NCBI GenBank assembly: GCA_903632075.3
Contig: CAHIKZ030000026.1
Location: 556,501-620,500, forward strand
DNA length: 64,000 bases
Direction of reading: 5' to 3'
From: Acanthosepion pharaonis
Lineage: Eukaryota > Mollusca > Cephalopoda > Sepiida > Sepiidae
This document shows, piece by piece, positions 22,240 through 35,000 of this stretch. The translations under genes were made by a program, and so were the position numbers. Below the pieces are notes generated by a model. It ran no database searches. It saw nothing but the letters and a program-made list of their open reading frames with translations, and was not told the DNA's origin. Position 1 is the stretch's first letter, and every line of letters starts with the position of its first letter.

Positions 22240-22475
22240 ACTCTTTGGGTCTTGTCACTGGATATAACCAACGCCTTTATCCACTGTGCCATGTGTCCTT
22301 AAGGAGATAACTGACATTCATTAGACGTGGCATGTGGAACTAGAATAGTCTGCCAGAGTGAGTTAAATAAAGTGTTTAGTTCGACATTCCAACCACCTGA
22401 AGAAGGCATGAGTGTACATTGTAATAAATATGGCGACAAAGATGAGGACAATAGTTCGAATAATGTAATGAAAAT
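22240..22475 (+). mobile_element. S4 SINE
   Basis: Shares gtggcatgtggaactagaat, cgacattccaaccacctga and aatatggcgacaaagatgag with the other S4 copies. The region around the capacity-for-expansion segment is deleted (aaggcatgagtgtacattg). Confidence 0.75.
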
Positions 22476-22554
22476 ATTTGATCTATTCATTTTCTTGTGC
22501 TTAAATAATAGATGTGTATTTGAATTTGAAATATTTATTGATTTGTCTGTTTAA

Positions 22555-23080
22555 TAGCATATCAACTGCTTATGGGTTATTTAATGATGAAATACAGTTT
22601 TCTTGGGAGCTTGCAAGTAATAAAAATATGATATACATTATCTTACTTTCGCAATTGTGTATATGGTAGATGATACTCAGCTTTTGTGCATATACATGTT
22701 TGTAGGGTCATGATTACTAGTGGCGGTGATATGTGTTTTATCTTGTTTTGTTGTTATATATTAGAAGACAGTTTGATTTCTTTAAGAAATTCTAGGATAT
22801 TATATGGATTAATGTCATGTAAGAGTTTTTTCATATTGGTTCAGATTTAGGTAAAGTTGCTATAATTTTTTAATATGTGCATATTGCTGGTAATTTTGCT
22901 ATAAAAACATATTTTTATACTTTCATAGTGTTTTCTTTTTATTTGCTGGGCCCCCCTATAAGGTGCTACCACCCTGGGTCAAGGTGGACCTAGGAGCAAA
23001 AGCAATTGTGAGGTGGTTTCCATGCTTCTCAAAAACTTCAATCTCCTAATCAGTGGCCTGGCTGCCAGATGTAGTTTATC
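22555..23080 (-). repeat. R1 interspersed repeat, copy 2
   Basis: Left edge gcatatcaactgcttatggg and right part aaggtgctaccaccctgggt, aaggtggacctaggagc match R1 in minus orientation. The internal tandem block is reduced to about one unit (22860-22910). Confidence 0.7.
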
Positions 23081-23262
23081 ATAACTTGAAATGCAACTTT
23101 TGAAGTAATGCCTGGATGTACATTACAAAAAATTTTTTTTCTACAATACTGACAACACTTGGTTCTTAATAATGCCCAAGACAATTGAAGGTGTTCAAAA
23201 AAATAGGAAAGGAACTTAGGGTTTTGATTTTGAGAACTAGAAAAATCCAATAAAAACCTATT

Positions 23263-23475
23263 TGTCTATAAATACATTTGTCTATAAATATTAGGTTGGT
23301 GCAAAAATAATGACGCAATAATGACGTTTTTTGACGTTAAAAAATACGTCAAAAAATGACATTATTATGTCATTATTTTTGCACCAACCTAATACATTTG
23401 TCTATAAATACATAGTATTAGTCTATAAATACACTTGTCTATAAATACATAGTACTAGTCTATAAATACATGTTA
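23263..23475. repeat. Short minisatellite of tctataaatac units split by a MITE
   Basis: tctataaatac(a)(t) units with spacers ttg, agtatt(ag) or agtactag occur on both sides of the mariner MITE at 23291-23392. Confidence 0.85.
23291..23392. mobile_element. Mariner-type palindromic MITE, copy 2
   Basis: Both termini are intact (ttaggttggtgcaaaa / ttttgcaccaacctaa), TA flanks on both sides, and the 102 bp fold into an almost perfect hairpin. Confidence 0.92.
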
Positions 23476-23689
23476 ACCAGTTTTTGCCATAACATGTTTT
23501 TTATTTATAAAGTATTAAAATGAATATTGAATTTAAATTTAAAATAGTAACATTTTTAAAATATTAGAAATTTCATAAATGTGAATGTCAGTGTGTCACT
23601 GTCAGACTTTTTCAATTAAAGGGACACAACTCTTTAGCTTTCAGTAGCTCACATTACAAAAATTTTGGATTCCCAATTTTCATTACTGC

Positions 23690-24235
23690 GATTGTTTTCA
23701 GCATTTTTTTTTGTATGACAACTATTTTTATAACTTGGAAATAAATTTTGGGAATAATCAAAATTAATTGCGAAATCCAGAGAAAGTCATTCATGAAATA
23801 AAAATAATTGTTTGTACGGAAAGTAAGGACCTACACACATCAAACTCTTTAAATTAAGTGGCAGCAGAAGAATTATTGTTAAACTTTTAAAAGGTAAGCT
23901 TAACTATTAATGCAATACTTAAATGCAGCAACCAATTTTCAGTTCTTCTGTAGTTTGTTTATATGGCAGCATTATGCCCCCCCCCCAAGAAATCTTTGCT
24001 AACAGAGGACCAGATTGCAATCAAAAGAGCCAAGGCTGCAGCGAGGAAAAGAACGTCCCATGTAAATGAAAACCTAAGTCAAATGGCAGCCAAGGGAGCT
24101 TCCACTACTGAGAATATACAAAGACTTAGGGAACTCAAACTCCTGAACAAGCCAAAGGCCCAATCAAGAGCCCTTTGCAGGATCTGGCTTAAAAATCATC
24201 CTATTGGGCATCTTTTAAGCTAGTTTATAATAAAT
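23690..24235 (+). repeat. R3 interspersed repeat, copy 2 (longest)
   Basis: Aligns with 12285-12620 (inverted) and 34850-35210. It extends them by an internal segment of about 180 bp (about 23980-24150) absent from the others. That segment carries most of an 86-codon open frame. Confidence 0.75.
23963..24223 (+). pseudogene. 86-codon open frame within R3, unrecognised product
   Basis: Starts MAALCPPPKKSLLTEDQIAI and continues with KRAKAAARKRTSHVNENLSQ, then RLRELKLLNKPKAQSRALCR. It is strongly basic and helix-prone in the middle, with lysine/arginine-rich spacing like DNA-binding tails of mobile-element proteins. The other two R3 copies lack the internal part. I do not recognise a family; it may be the remnant of an element ORF. 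The start follows a C-run at 23977-23985 that could shift frame. Confidence 0.35.
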
Positions 24236-24502
24236 GCAACAAAAGAGTAGAGAACAGGGATGAATTACTGGTAACCTTTTGATGCAACATCTAACAAGTG
24301 TTTTCTTAGCATTTCCTCATGAAACTGTGGGTGTAAGTCTGATATACTATGCAATACAGTAAACCGAGTTTACATGTACTTTTGATAAAATCCAGTACTA
24401 TTTAGAGAAGGAAGAATTGACATTAAACAAGTGGTTTACATTGCTTCCCAGGACAATGTCGGAAATGTTCACTATTGATTGACAGTTCCAATCTTAATGT
24501 TT

Positions 24503-24540
<38 letters not shown>

Positions 24541-25620
24541 CAATAAAAACTGTTAAGTAATCAGTTTCCCTGCAAACAAATCAAGCAGTGGTAACAAGAA
24601 GAAACTCCAAAGGAAGGTAAAATAAAAAGGAAAAAAAAACCCCAAAAAACTGGCTTTGTTAACAAGTGTCAAGCAGAAAAGTCAGTTGCAAGATTGAAGA
24701 CTATTTTGCAAAATTGTTACATTTATTCCCATCTGGCTGGGATGACCCTCTTTCTTAAAATGCCAGTAAAAAAACAAAAAACAAAAGAAAAACTTGTCTT
24801 GTAAAGATTGCTATGAGTAATCCTTTTTAAAATTAACTCTGACATGTGCATTCATTGTGTATATGTGTCCATTCCCCTGATTGGTCAGTTATAACAAATT
24901 TAGTATAAGAAGTTGAACATAGGCTGCACTCAAGGGAGTTTCTCTCAACGCTGTACATTGCTAAATGTCAAAGCATTAACTTGAATCATATTCTTAAACA
25001 CTTGTCACATTGAGACTTTCATGCGGATGTCATGCATGGTGCCAAACCTGTTCAGAAATATCTAAACTGTCAGCTGTATACAACTGCTTTCTAAGACCAA
25101 TAGCCAAAAATGGCCTTGAGCAAGTAAAGCATGTTGATCTTGACAAAGACCACACTTTTCTTTTTTTTTTTTTTTCTTCAAACTTTGTTGACTGGTGCTA
25201 CAAAATCACAAAGAAAAAATTGTACTAAATTGCAGAAACAACATTACTTGAGGACTTTCAGCAACAGCTAAAATGGATTTCATATCTAAATCAAGATGCT
25301 GATATTCCTCACTACTTGAAATAAAGTTAAGAAGGCAACTACCATCAATACTGGAAAGAGCAATAACAGCTACTGGATATTTTATAAATTTCACCAGACA
25401 ACAATACTGATGATTTGGTCAATGAATACTGAATATGTCTTCATAAGAATACAGTTAATATTATCATTACCATCTAAGGTAGTATAAATAGCTATCCCAA
25501 AGACCTTTCTGCCCAGTTTTCACCTAGGCAGTTAATTGTAGAACTACATTTCCATTATATATAAACGCATACACAATTATGGTACAGAAATATATCGCAT
25601 GCCACAGTGGACAAATCAAG

Positions 25621-25655
<35 letters not shown>

Positions 25656-26600
25656 TACAGGAAATCAAACCATATAATAATTATCAATATGTATGTATTT
25701 ATATATTAACAACCCCTATCTGTTGTGGAAAGGGATCTAAATCAAGTTAGCAAATTTATGAGTGATCACTTGTCTTAGTCATTTTAATAATTTATACAAA
25801 TATTAATCTGCAATTAGACAAAATTTCTTCCCGAATAAAATTAACCATTTAATTAATCAGGCCCTTTACTCCTACATTTCTGAGATTGCAGTCTTATTTG
25901 TTTAAGCCTTTCATGTGAGGCTCTCAGATATGTTTGTCTATTAAGTGATAATCTTGCTTCAACTTGGTCTTCAAATAGTCTTTGTCATTCTGTTGCTAAT
26001 CATCTTCTTCCGAGAGATATTTCCATATCACTGTTATATTAAACACAAAATTTTTTAACATGAAAAGATCTTGAGCAAAAAGTGATTTATATAATACCAG
26101 GAGTAAACAGTGAATCATAAACACCATTGAATGTCTAAAATATATAAAAGGAACAGATTAATTAAATGGTTCATTGGCCTCTATTTTAATTATGAATTCT
26201 TTATCTCCGCCTTATTGAATCTTAATACATTGTTTCAAGACTTTTGTTTCATTGCGTCTCGCTATTAAAACTTCATCACAATTGCCATCATTTTTGACAG
26301 CATGCGTACAATCATATCTAAACAAATAAATACATGTTGATAATTATATGGCTGAAAGATGATAATTGATTTTTTTAAAGGCTTAGGAACACATTTATGG
26401 ATTTATCAAGGCAGACCCTTAGATAATTTTAGTCTTTTTAATCCTGCTAAAAAGGTAACAAGTAAAGGTTTAGCTAATTTCTTTTTTCTTTTTTTCTTTT
26501 CTTTTTTTTCTTTGCATTCATTTAATTATTTGATATTTTCTTGTTTGTAACAGAGCTGTAACTGAACTTGTCTTAATGATAAATGTGTCAAATGTCTCTG
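24236..26600. other. Long non-coding stretch, no assignable features
   Basis: (TA)n at 24509-24537 and an A-run plus (TA)n at 25622-25659 are present. Remaining sequence is AT-rich and unrecognised. Frames of 60-72 codons look random. Confidence 0.5.
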
Positions 26601-26609
26601 TTAATAAGA

Positions 26610-27340
26610 CGCTCTGAGAATGATTATTTTCAACATGCCAATGCATGTAACCCCGCTAAGGTATCTACAGTTTGTAAATGGATTTTTTTTTCTTCTTCTT
26701 CCCTTTACTTGACTTGCTGGGTGGGGGATTCCAAGCCGTCCCTATGTGATCTGGTTGAATTTATTTATTTATTTTTTTTCTTCTTTTTACTTGATTTTTC
26801 AGTTGTGAGTGGGGTGTTAGGTAGAATTCCTAGCTATCTCTGTGCTACCTGGTTGAAAACTCTTCTTTTTTTTTTTCTCTCTCGTCCCTTTTAGGGGTTG
26901 TTTTCTAGCCATCTCTATGCAACCGGGTCAAAATTTTCTTTGTTTATTTTTTTAATTTTTTTAATAATCATTAAAGTGTAAAATTTAGCAATTTAAATAA
27001 GACACCTCTCAGTAGAAAATACAACACAAAGAAAAATCACCAAATTATGGAAGTAAAAATTGAAATATCTTTGAAAATATCCTAGTTCAGTATTTTGAAT
27101 TAATAGTATATTCCAAGACTAATCTCCAAGAATGATTATTTTCAACATACCCACACACATGACCTGCCAAGGAAATATTAGTCAGTTAAGTGCCATACGT
27201 AATACATGCTTGAGTGGTTTGCCTATCGTCCAGTTCACACTCTTCCTCGGTATTTTGAACAGGAGCAGAGGTTCATCCCTTGTTTCCTGTTTAGGATTGG
27301 GTTTCCAGTTCCTTCTGAAGTCTATTTCAACTCTATATTC
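26610..27340. repeat. Degenerate approximately 100-bp tandem block
   Basis: Three loosely similar modules: ccaagccgtccctatgtgat (26732), cctagctatctctgtgctac (26830), tctagccatctctatgcaac (26904), each followed by ctggttgaa-like sequence and a T-rich spacer. The part at 27200-27320 is an inverted, diverged match to the array at 35225-35595. Confidence 0.5.
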
Positions 27341-27539
27341 CTAATGTCTCCTCCTGAACTATGAAATATTATTTGCTAATTAAATCTTGACCTCTTCATG
27401 TCTAGAATTATCTGTTTATTTTTCTTGCCTTTTCTTAAAATAATAAAACACCACTCGGTAACCCTCTACCTTGAGTGGCCCTTGGGCCTTGTATTTAGTG
27501 AACATTAGTCAAAAAAAAAAAAAAATAAATGTTTGCGTG

Positions 27540-27650
27540 ATCATGTCTCTTTTGATTAATACTTTTCCCGAAGAGTATTTGTGTGTAAGTGAATCTGATT
27601 GACCCGACTGGTGATTTGAACCTGGCTCTCAGATCTCTCATTCTGAGCTG
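27540..27650 (-). mobile_element. S1 SINE fragment
   Basis: aagagtatttgtgtgtaagt and ctgattgacccgactggtg resemble the S1 head region in minus orientation, about 110 bp upstream of the first visible WDR45B exon. Confidence 0.5.
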
Positions 27651-27762
27651 GAGTAAATGTACTCAAGTTTATAATGTAATCAAGGGAGGTAAGCGTTGTT
27701 TTGTTTTGCTTTATTTTTGTGCCACCAGCACTCTTCTAATCGTCACTTCCTGTGTCTTTCAG

Positions 27763-27837
27763 GATGCTTTGCTTGTGGAATGGAAGGAGGCTTTCGAGTC
27801 TACAATGCTGATCCACTGAAAGAGAAAGAACGACAAG
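27763..27837 (+). CDS. WDR45B: WDR45B coding exon (presumed exon 2)
   Basis: The exon starts after the acceptor gtgtctttcag and completes a split Gly codon, then encodes [18 protein letters not shown] followed by KEKERQ. This is first-blade propeller sequence, about residues 23-47. It ends with one base of a split Asp codon before gtttgtgt, a weaker donor than the others. The 75 bp length and the phase match the next exon. Confidence 0.93.
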
Positions 27838-28399
27838 GTTTGTGTGTTTTATCTTTTTCCTTTTAAGGACTTCTTATACATAGGGCTACAAACAATTGTT
27901 GGAGGTCATTTACAAATCCATTGGCTTACCAATCCATCCAAGAAATGAGTGCTCATCTTAATTACATTGGACTAGTGTCCAGAAATTCATGAGTATGCAT
28001 GTGGAACTCTCTCATTGATTTTGGCATATGGGGGCCAAAACCAGTGTTTCTCGGACTTTTTTTTTTTTTTTTTTTTTTTACTTCAGAGCATATTTGTAGA
28101 ACAACTAAAACTCTGGGCTGTATTTTAAATTTTAATAAGGAAAAATTAGTCATAAAATTTAAAAATGTCATTTTTGTTTAGCTTTCCCAAAGAATATTAT
28201 TAGCAATGCAGTTTTCATTTAAAGGGATTTATGAATTCTTTTAGACATCCTGATTTTAAATCCCTTGAGAAAGGCAAAAGAGAAAGGATTATCAGCTCCT
28301 TTTTAAAGATTAAAGAATTTAGCATCCTGTTTAAAATATCAAATGACAAAAACTTAGACATTGAAGCCATGTGCTTAGTGTCTGTACCTTTTTAAAAAT

Positions 28400-28435
<36 letters not shown>

Positions 28436-31246
28436 ATAAAATAATTCATAAATTACTCTTCTACTAAATTTTAAGAAGTTTCTTGAAATAAGCATTTATT
28501 TATAAGACATTAGTGTCTCTAGCTTTTTAAAAATTAAGATTTTTTTTAAAAAATTTAATAAGGAAAAAATAGTCGTGAAATATGAAAATATGTAAATAAT
28601 AAAGAAGTTTCTTGAAATAAGAATTTATTTATAAGACATTACGTTGCTTGGTGTCCCTAGATTTAAAAAAAAAAAAAGATTTTTTTTAAATATAAAAATA
28701 ATTCATAAATTAAACTTCTGTTAACTTTCAGGGTGCTCCTGGCTACCTTTCATGACGTATCAGTGTTCCCTGTTACACCAATTGAGAAATGCTAGCCTAA
28801 CTCTTTAAGTTTTGAACTGAATTCCCAGACCACCTAAACACATTTGATTATAGAAATGAAGGCTCACCTAGAACCAACCTCATGTTTTTGAAATCCTGAT
28901 AAGAGAAATGGTGCACATTGTGCCAGAAGGTCTAAAGACAGTGCAAGTTACCCTGTTATTTAACCCTTAGCTGTGGGGAGAAGAGGTGAATACATGTCTT
29001 TCCCAAGGGCATTTGTGAGAAAGTGAATGCAATAACCTCTGATGGAATTTCAAATCGGCATGCTGATCTCATTTTGCACATTGGTAACTACCACGATACA
29101 TGTACATTTGCACACACACACACACACACACACACACGTGTATTTATTTTTTTTGTTTTTTTTTTATTATTTTTTTATGATTATTTTTTTTTTATGATTA
29201 TTTTTTTAATTTTTTTTTTTTTATACCTTTTATCCGTTTTTAGGCAATTCTTCTTTATATCTTTTTCTAATTCTTAGCATGTATATTTTAAATAATTACT
29301 GGTAAATTTTTTTCCATTACATGTTTTTGCTGGAAGATAAATTTCACTTCCCAGGTGATAGCAGTTTTATCAATATTTTTACAGTATGTGAACAGATTAA
29401 TTTTTTTTTTTTTTTTTTTTCACGGCTATTATCTTTTCAGCTGCCATGCCGCACACATTGTAGCGAACCACCCTCATTCCCTTCGTATTTCGTTGGTGAG
29501 ATGTAGCTCCACTCAAGCAGCTTCTTCCCACAAACTACTGCTCTGTGAAACTGACTCCCAAGAGGTTGCTTCCCCAAGCACTGAATCTTAATCTGTGCAA
29601 GTCCATTTTGTTCCCCACTTCTGCATAAACTATGCCACTTACTCCATAACTCTCTTTGAGTGGGTCCCAGCCTTTTTCAGGGTGAACATTATTATGTAAA
29701 AAAAAACAAAAAAACACTTTGAATTCATGTCATTATATAAAAATGCTTAATTGAAAAACTTAATTAAAAATTACAGATTGTAAATACTTGGAACAGATAT
29801 TTTCAATAACAACCTTCAAGAAATTGATAGTCATTATCCTTTATGCACTATATTCCTTCAGAATGTCAGCAATAATAATAACAACTTCCTATATTTCTTA
29901 AGCAATATGTGTCCCCTTACTAACTTTCACAGTCTCTGTTTGGCCATCTATTTACACAGGTTTTTTTACGTAGATCTCTTGCTATTTCCCTCTTGCTTTC
30001 GATATGTCCTGTGGGTGTTAGATTTTTCAAGCCTTACTTCCTCATTATCTCGGAAATTTCGACTATCCTTTTTCTGAATTTTAGGTATGGGTATTGAATT
30101 GATACTTTCAGTTTAATGAGAACCTTTCAGTATATTTTTGTTTTTATTACCAGAGAGAATGGTTACAAAAAATCCCCCCCCCCAAAGTTATGAGTACTTT
30201 TTGTTTGCTATGAAGAACTCTTTCACCATGACACTCTTACTAATTTGTGTAGGTATAAGAAAATCCCTTAGACATTTTTTTTTTTTAACCCCTTCTCTAC
30301 CAGTTATTTTGAGAAAAATGTTTCCTTTCCAGATTAATATTTTTTTATTTAATTAATTTAAACTGAGGCACCTTGAAGTACCCAAGTGGTAGCTAGCACC
30401 TCTACCAAACATATGAGTTGACAGACTCATTTTGAGCTTAGAAGGGCATAAAATTGATCCAAGATTATAAATGCTTCTCTAGCTGTTTTTTTTTTTTTTA
30501 ATATTGTTTTGGACATGTTTATTTGTCCATGTCTGAAAAAGACCATCTTGCTAAAAACATATATATATAATATACGTCTACACCAGGGAAGAGGTTAATC
30601 CTCCCACCCAAAACAAGTCGATAATGCTGCTAAGACCTGCGAGTGAAAGAAAATGAGAAGACTTTAGTGTGGAAAAAGGACAATAAAAGAACAGGGTCCA
30701 GGAAGACAAAAGATGGCGATTAGCATTACATTTAAATTTTTAAAGATTGTAATTGGCAGGTAATCAAGTCAAAAGAGTTTCAGTAATGAGAGGTGCAAGA
30801 AAAGAAACTAAGAATAGGACGTATGGTTCCATCTAGATATTTCAACATTAAAACAATGGGACCAAATTGCCAATCTAGTAGTGTGTTTAAATTCATGTAG
30901 TTGAGGTACAAAGTAGGAGAGCTCATTAGAACAACTGTCGTTGATATATTTATAAGCAAGACAAAGGGAAGTCATGGCAGTGGGAAATTCACTGAAATCA
31001 AGTTGTCAGGTTGTGGCTGATAATATTAGATATGTAAATTCTCTTGATATGTAAATTGTAGATGTCTAAATTCTCTAGTTTCTATCATTGAAAATGCTGT
31101 ATCACCATGACCTGTAGTTTTCAAGATACTAAAAGAGGGTGGCAAAAATATTCAGCTCGGCAAAGAAACACTTCTGCCAAATTCTATGTGCGTTTAGGTT
31201 TTTTGAGTCGAACCAAGAACATTTTAGCACTTCCATATGCCAAAGT

Positions 31247-31277
<31 letters not shown>

Positions 31278-31984
31278 TAAAAAGCATGAATTATGAGCAT
31301 TAGAAAAAAAAAAAATAAATAAAATACCAAATTCTGTGATATATGACAGTTCACAAAATGTTACCAATCTCTAAGTTATTGATTTTTATATCTACAGGGT
31401 GCTTCAAAAATGTATATACCAAGTTTTACAGTATATATAGCTCAAGTCAATTGATTTTCTTTTCAGATTTACATGTTAGTATTACTAATGTCATCCAGGC
31501 TTAGCTTTGAACAAAGAAAGTACACCCTGAAATGCTACTGGAAGTATGGAAATGTAGTTGAAGTTAAAAGTCAGTATTGAAGAGTTTCATTCAGATCTCT
31601 CTTAAAAACATGGTTTAAAAATTCCTTGAAATAGATGAGCTTGGAGCTGATGGTACTGTACACAATGTGCAGAAGAACCCTCCCAGAAGATCATGAATAT
31701 CAACCATACCCTTTAAAACAAGAAAGGGTGATGATGGAAAGTTTTCACACTGGCTCACAAAATCTATTGAAATGTTGATGACTGCTTGTGAGTCTATAGC
31801 ATCACATTGTCAGCAATGCTGGGATCATAATGGACGTTAATTTGAAAACACGAAATGACAAAATTTTAAGAGCTCTTATTTATAATAAGTACTGTCTTCA
31901 TATGCATTATTTAAATTAGATAGAGTTGGTTTTAGTTGCTTGAATCATTTCTTGAGAGTAGCTTCAAAATGTGTATACTTTTCT

Positions 31985-32019
<35 letters not shown>

Positions 32020-35000
32020 GAGACAACCTGTATATATAAATGCTTTCATTTTTACTTTTGCCAGGAAAATTTCAAAACAATATTAAGATCAAGCCAACCG
32101 ATATCTCCCCCCACCACCACGACCACCACGCACACAAGAACAGTATCTCTGGGGTTATTACCTGGTGCATGAAGCATTCCCCCAAAAAAGGGAAGTGCTA
32201 AGGGTGCTTGGGCAATTTTTTCACAGTATTGCTGTTAAACCTATTTTAAACCTCGGCTTTGTGACACATTCAGCAGTGACATAGTCACACTGAAAAATCA
32301 ATCTGTATGTAAAAATAGAATTGCTATTCAGTTTTTCTTTGTTTTGTTTTTTTTTTGTGTGTGTGTGTGTGTGTTGAATAAACAGTAAAAGGTTTTGTTT
32401 GCTGTATTTGTACTAAGTATATTTGTATTCATATTTCCCGTGAGAAAATTTATGCATATATTTGAAAAGGTGTAGAACTGTTTTTTTTCTTTAATTGTAT
32501 TAGTTGCATGATTATATATAATTAAACCTAAAACATGTTCAAATTTTAATATCATTCATTTGTAACTAAGTAAAATATGTCAGATTTTGATTAAATTCTG
32601 TACAACAGGAAGATCAAGAAAACACATTTTAAAGTTTTATGTGGAAATTTACGTTGTCTTATGACAATTCACTTTACTTGCACATATTTAATATCGAATA
32701 ATATTTTGCTACAGTTATTTTGATGTGATGGTTATCTTTAATTGAGCACAAAATCTTGACTACTTCCTGTAATGTGTGTATCCCACCCTGGCTCATGCTG
32801 GAGTAGGCTTTGCACTTAATTTTATCATCAAGGGAGCTAGGTGAAAATTTTATTTGAGTTGGCTGCAGAATTGCATGACCTCACAGCTGCATGCTTGTTT
32901 TGCAAGCATGGGAATGAGCTGCATGACAGATGTTTATATAAATACACCAATGGAGTTGGGCAGTCTCTCATACATTTCAGACAAGAATGTAAGGTCCATG
33001 CTTTTGACAAGGACTCTAGGAAACACACACAGACTGGCCAGTGGAAACTGACACTGTATTCGAGTAAAATGTGATGTTAAATAAGTTTTGTGTTTTTTGT
33101 TAAGACTTTTGTTATCATTTCATTGGCACGGACTCATTGCACTCTTATAATGGCAATATGCTGGTGTACAAAGCAACTAGGCATTTATGACAACTACCAA
33201 ATTTTCAATAGGTTTTTGTGGAGGTATATTCACCATATAAGACAACCCCTCCCTTCTAATTGTATTTTAAAATGTTTCTTTTACTGAATTTATTAAATTA
33301 ATTTTGTAAGCATATACTTTCTTTTCACTCAAATTCTATTGAAAAAATGGAGGAGGGAAATTGTCAGTTAGCTACCACAATCTACTATACCTCATGTGCT
33401 TTGTTTTCAGTAGACTATTACAATAGCTGAATGACTTTTGCACACTAACCAGCCATTTGTTCCATTTTAAACGGCTTGATGAGACACACATCCCACTGTG
33501 TTTTTGTTGAACATTATTGAAAAAAGAGGTGAGGCAGGTTTTAACCTACCGTCAAAAAACTTCCATGCTAACAACTTAACATAAACCACAATATTTAAGG
33601 TTCATATTTTATACCTGGAGTATAAGACAGTCTCCTATTTTTGGGAATTGGGGGGGTTATGGTTAAAAAGTCGTCTTGTATGCTGACATATACAGTACTT
33701 AATTGAGACCTGTTTGAATTTCTACTTTCAGTATTCTTGCTTTATTTATATATATATATATATATTTTTAAACTCTTGTTTTTTGTTTCAGATTTTAATG
33801 ATGGAGGAATTGGTCACATTGAGATGCTGTTCCGTTGTAACTATCTGGCTCTTGTTGGGGGAGGCAGAAATCCCAAGTATCCACCAAATAAAGGTTAGTA
33901 ATGAGGACTATATTATCGAGGGCAAGATTCCTTTTTTAACTTCATCACGGACAATTTAACTGTGTGTTTGACTTCTTTAATGCGATTCATGAACTTCAGC
34001 GTGCTACTAGATTGGCATCTAGGTCCCACCTATTTACTGTTGAAATAGTTAAATGTAACCTCCACTTCTATTCTTGGATAATTTTTAAAGTAATCTTTGG
34101 ATAATTTTTAAAGTAATCATTTCTAGAGTTATTCCAACAATTATTCTCATTATTTCTGTGATTACACTTCAGAATGATCCCGTCTTTGGTCTTCCTTTGA
34201 TAGGCAATCCATATAGCATGTGATATCTGTGGCAGTCCCTGATTTGTGGAGTCTGTGACTGCCACACTTCTTCCTATAGAGAGGAAGCTTTGAAGAATTA
34301 GTCTTCCAAAACACTTCTAACAATAAGGAGACCAATATTCTGTGAACAACTCTTGAATGTTGCAATGTGTCCTCTAATGAAAAATAATGCTATTGCTGCT
34401 GGTACTTCTATGTACAACTATGTCCATTCAGGTTTTGGATTATCATGGCTCTCCACAATTTCCTATCTTTCAGCACTCTAAGCAATGTTTGTCACCTTAC
34501 TATTCCTCCCAGTCTATGTTCTCCCATCCAAATTTATTAGGTACGTTACTCCCTGTTTCATTCTGACCTTTCAGAATAGAGTTGATCATGGATCTTCACA
34601 ACTTCTTTGTAGCTCTAAGCAATATCTATTCCCTTACTTTCCCTTCCAGTCCATGTTTTGCTAATCATTTATACAAACTCATTAGTTAGGTTAGAGCCTG
34701 AAGCCCAACATATCATACCATTTTGGAATCTGGCTGAAACCATGAGCAAATTAAAATCATTCTGGGCCGGATCCGGATCTGCAATCCTGAAATATTGGAT
34801 TCCTGAGAGTTTTGATTACTGCAATATTTTTTTTTTTTAACATGATTTTTTGTGACAAATTTTTTTGTACAATAAGAATTTTTATAACTTGGAAATAAAT
34901 TTGTGAATAATCGAAATTAATTGTGAAAGTCACCATTGAAATAAAAATAATTGTTTGTAGGGAAAGTAAGGACCTACATACATCAAATTGTCTTTAAATT

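Noticed and set aside
32841..33074. Overlapping 63-77-codon frames on both strands
   Set aside because: Mutually overlapping in three frames with no recognisable product; likely chance in a slightly GC-richer patch.
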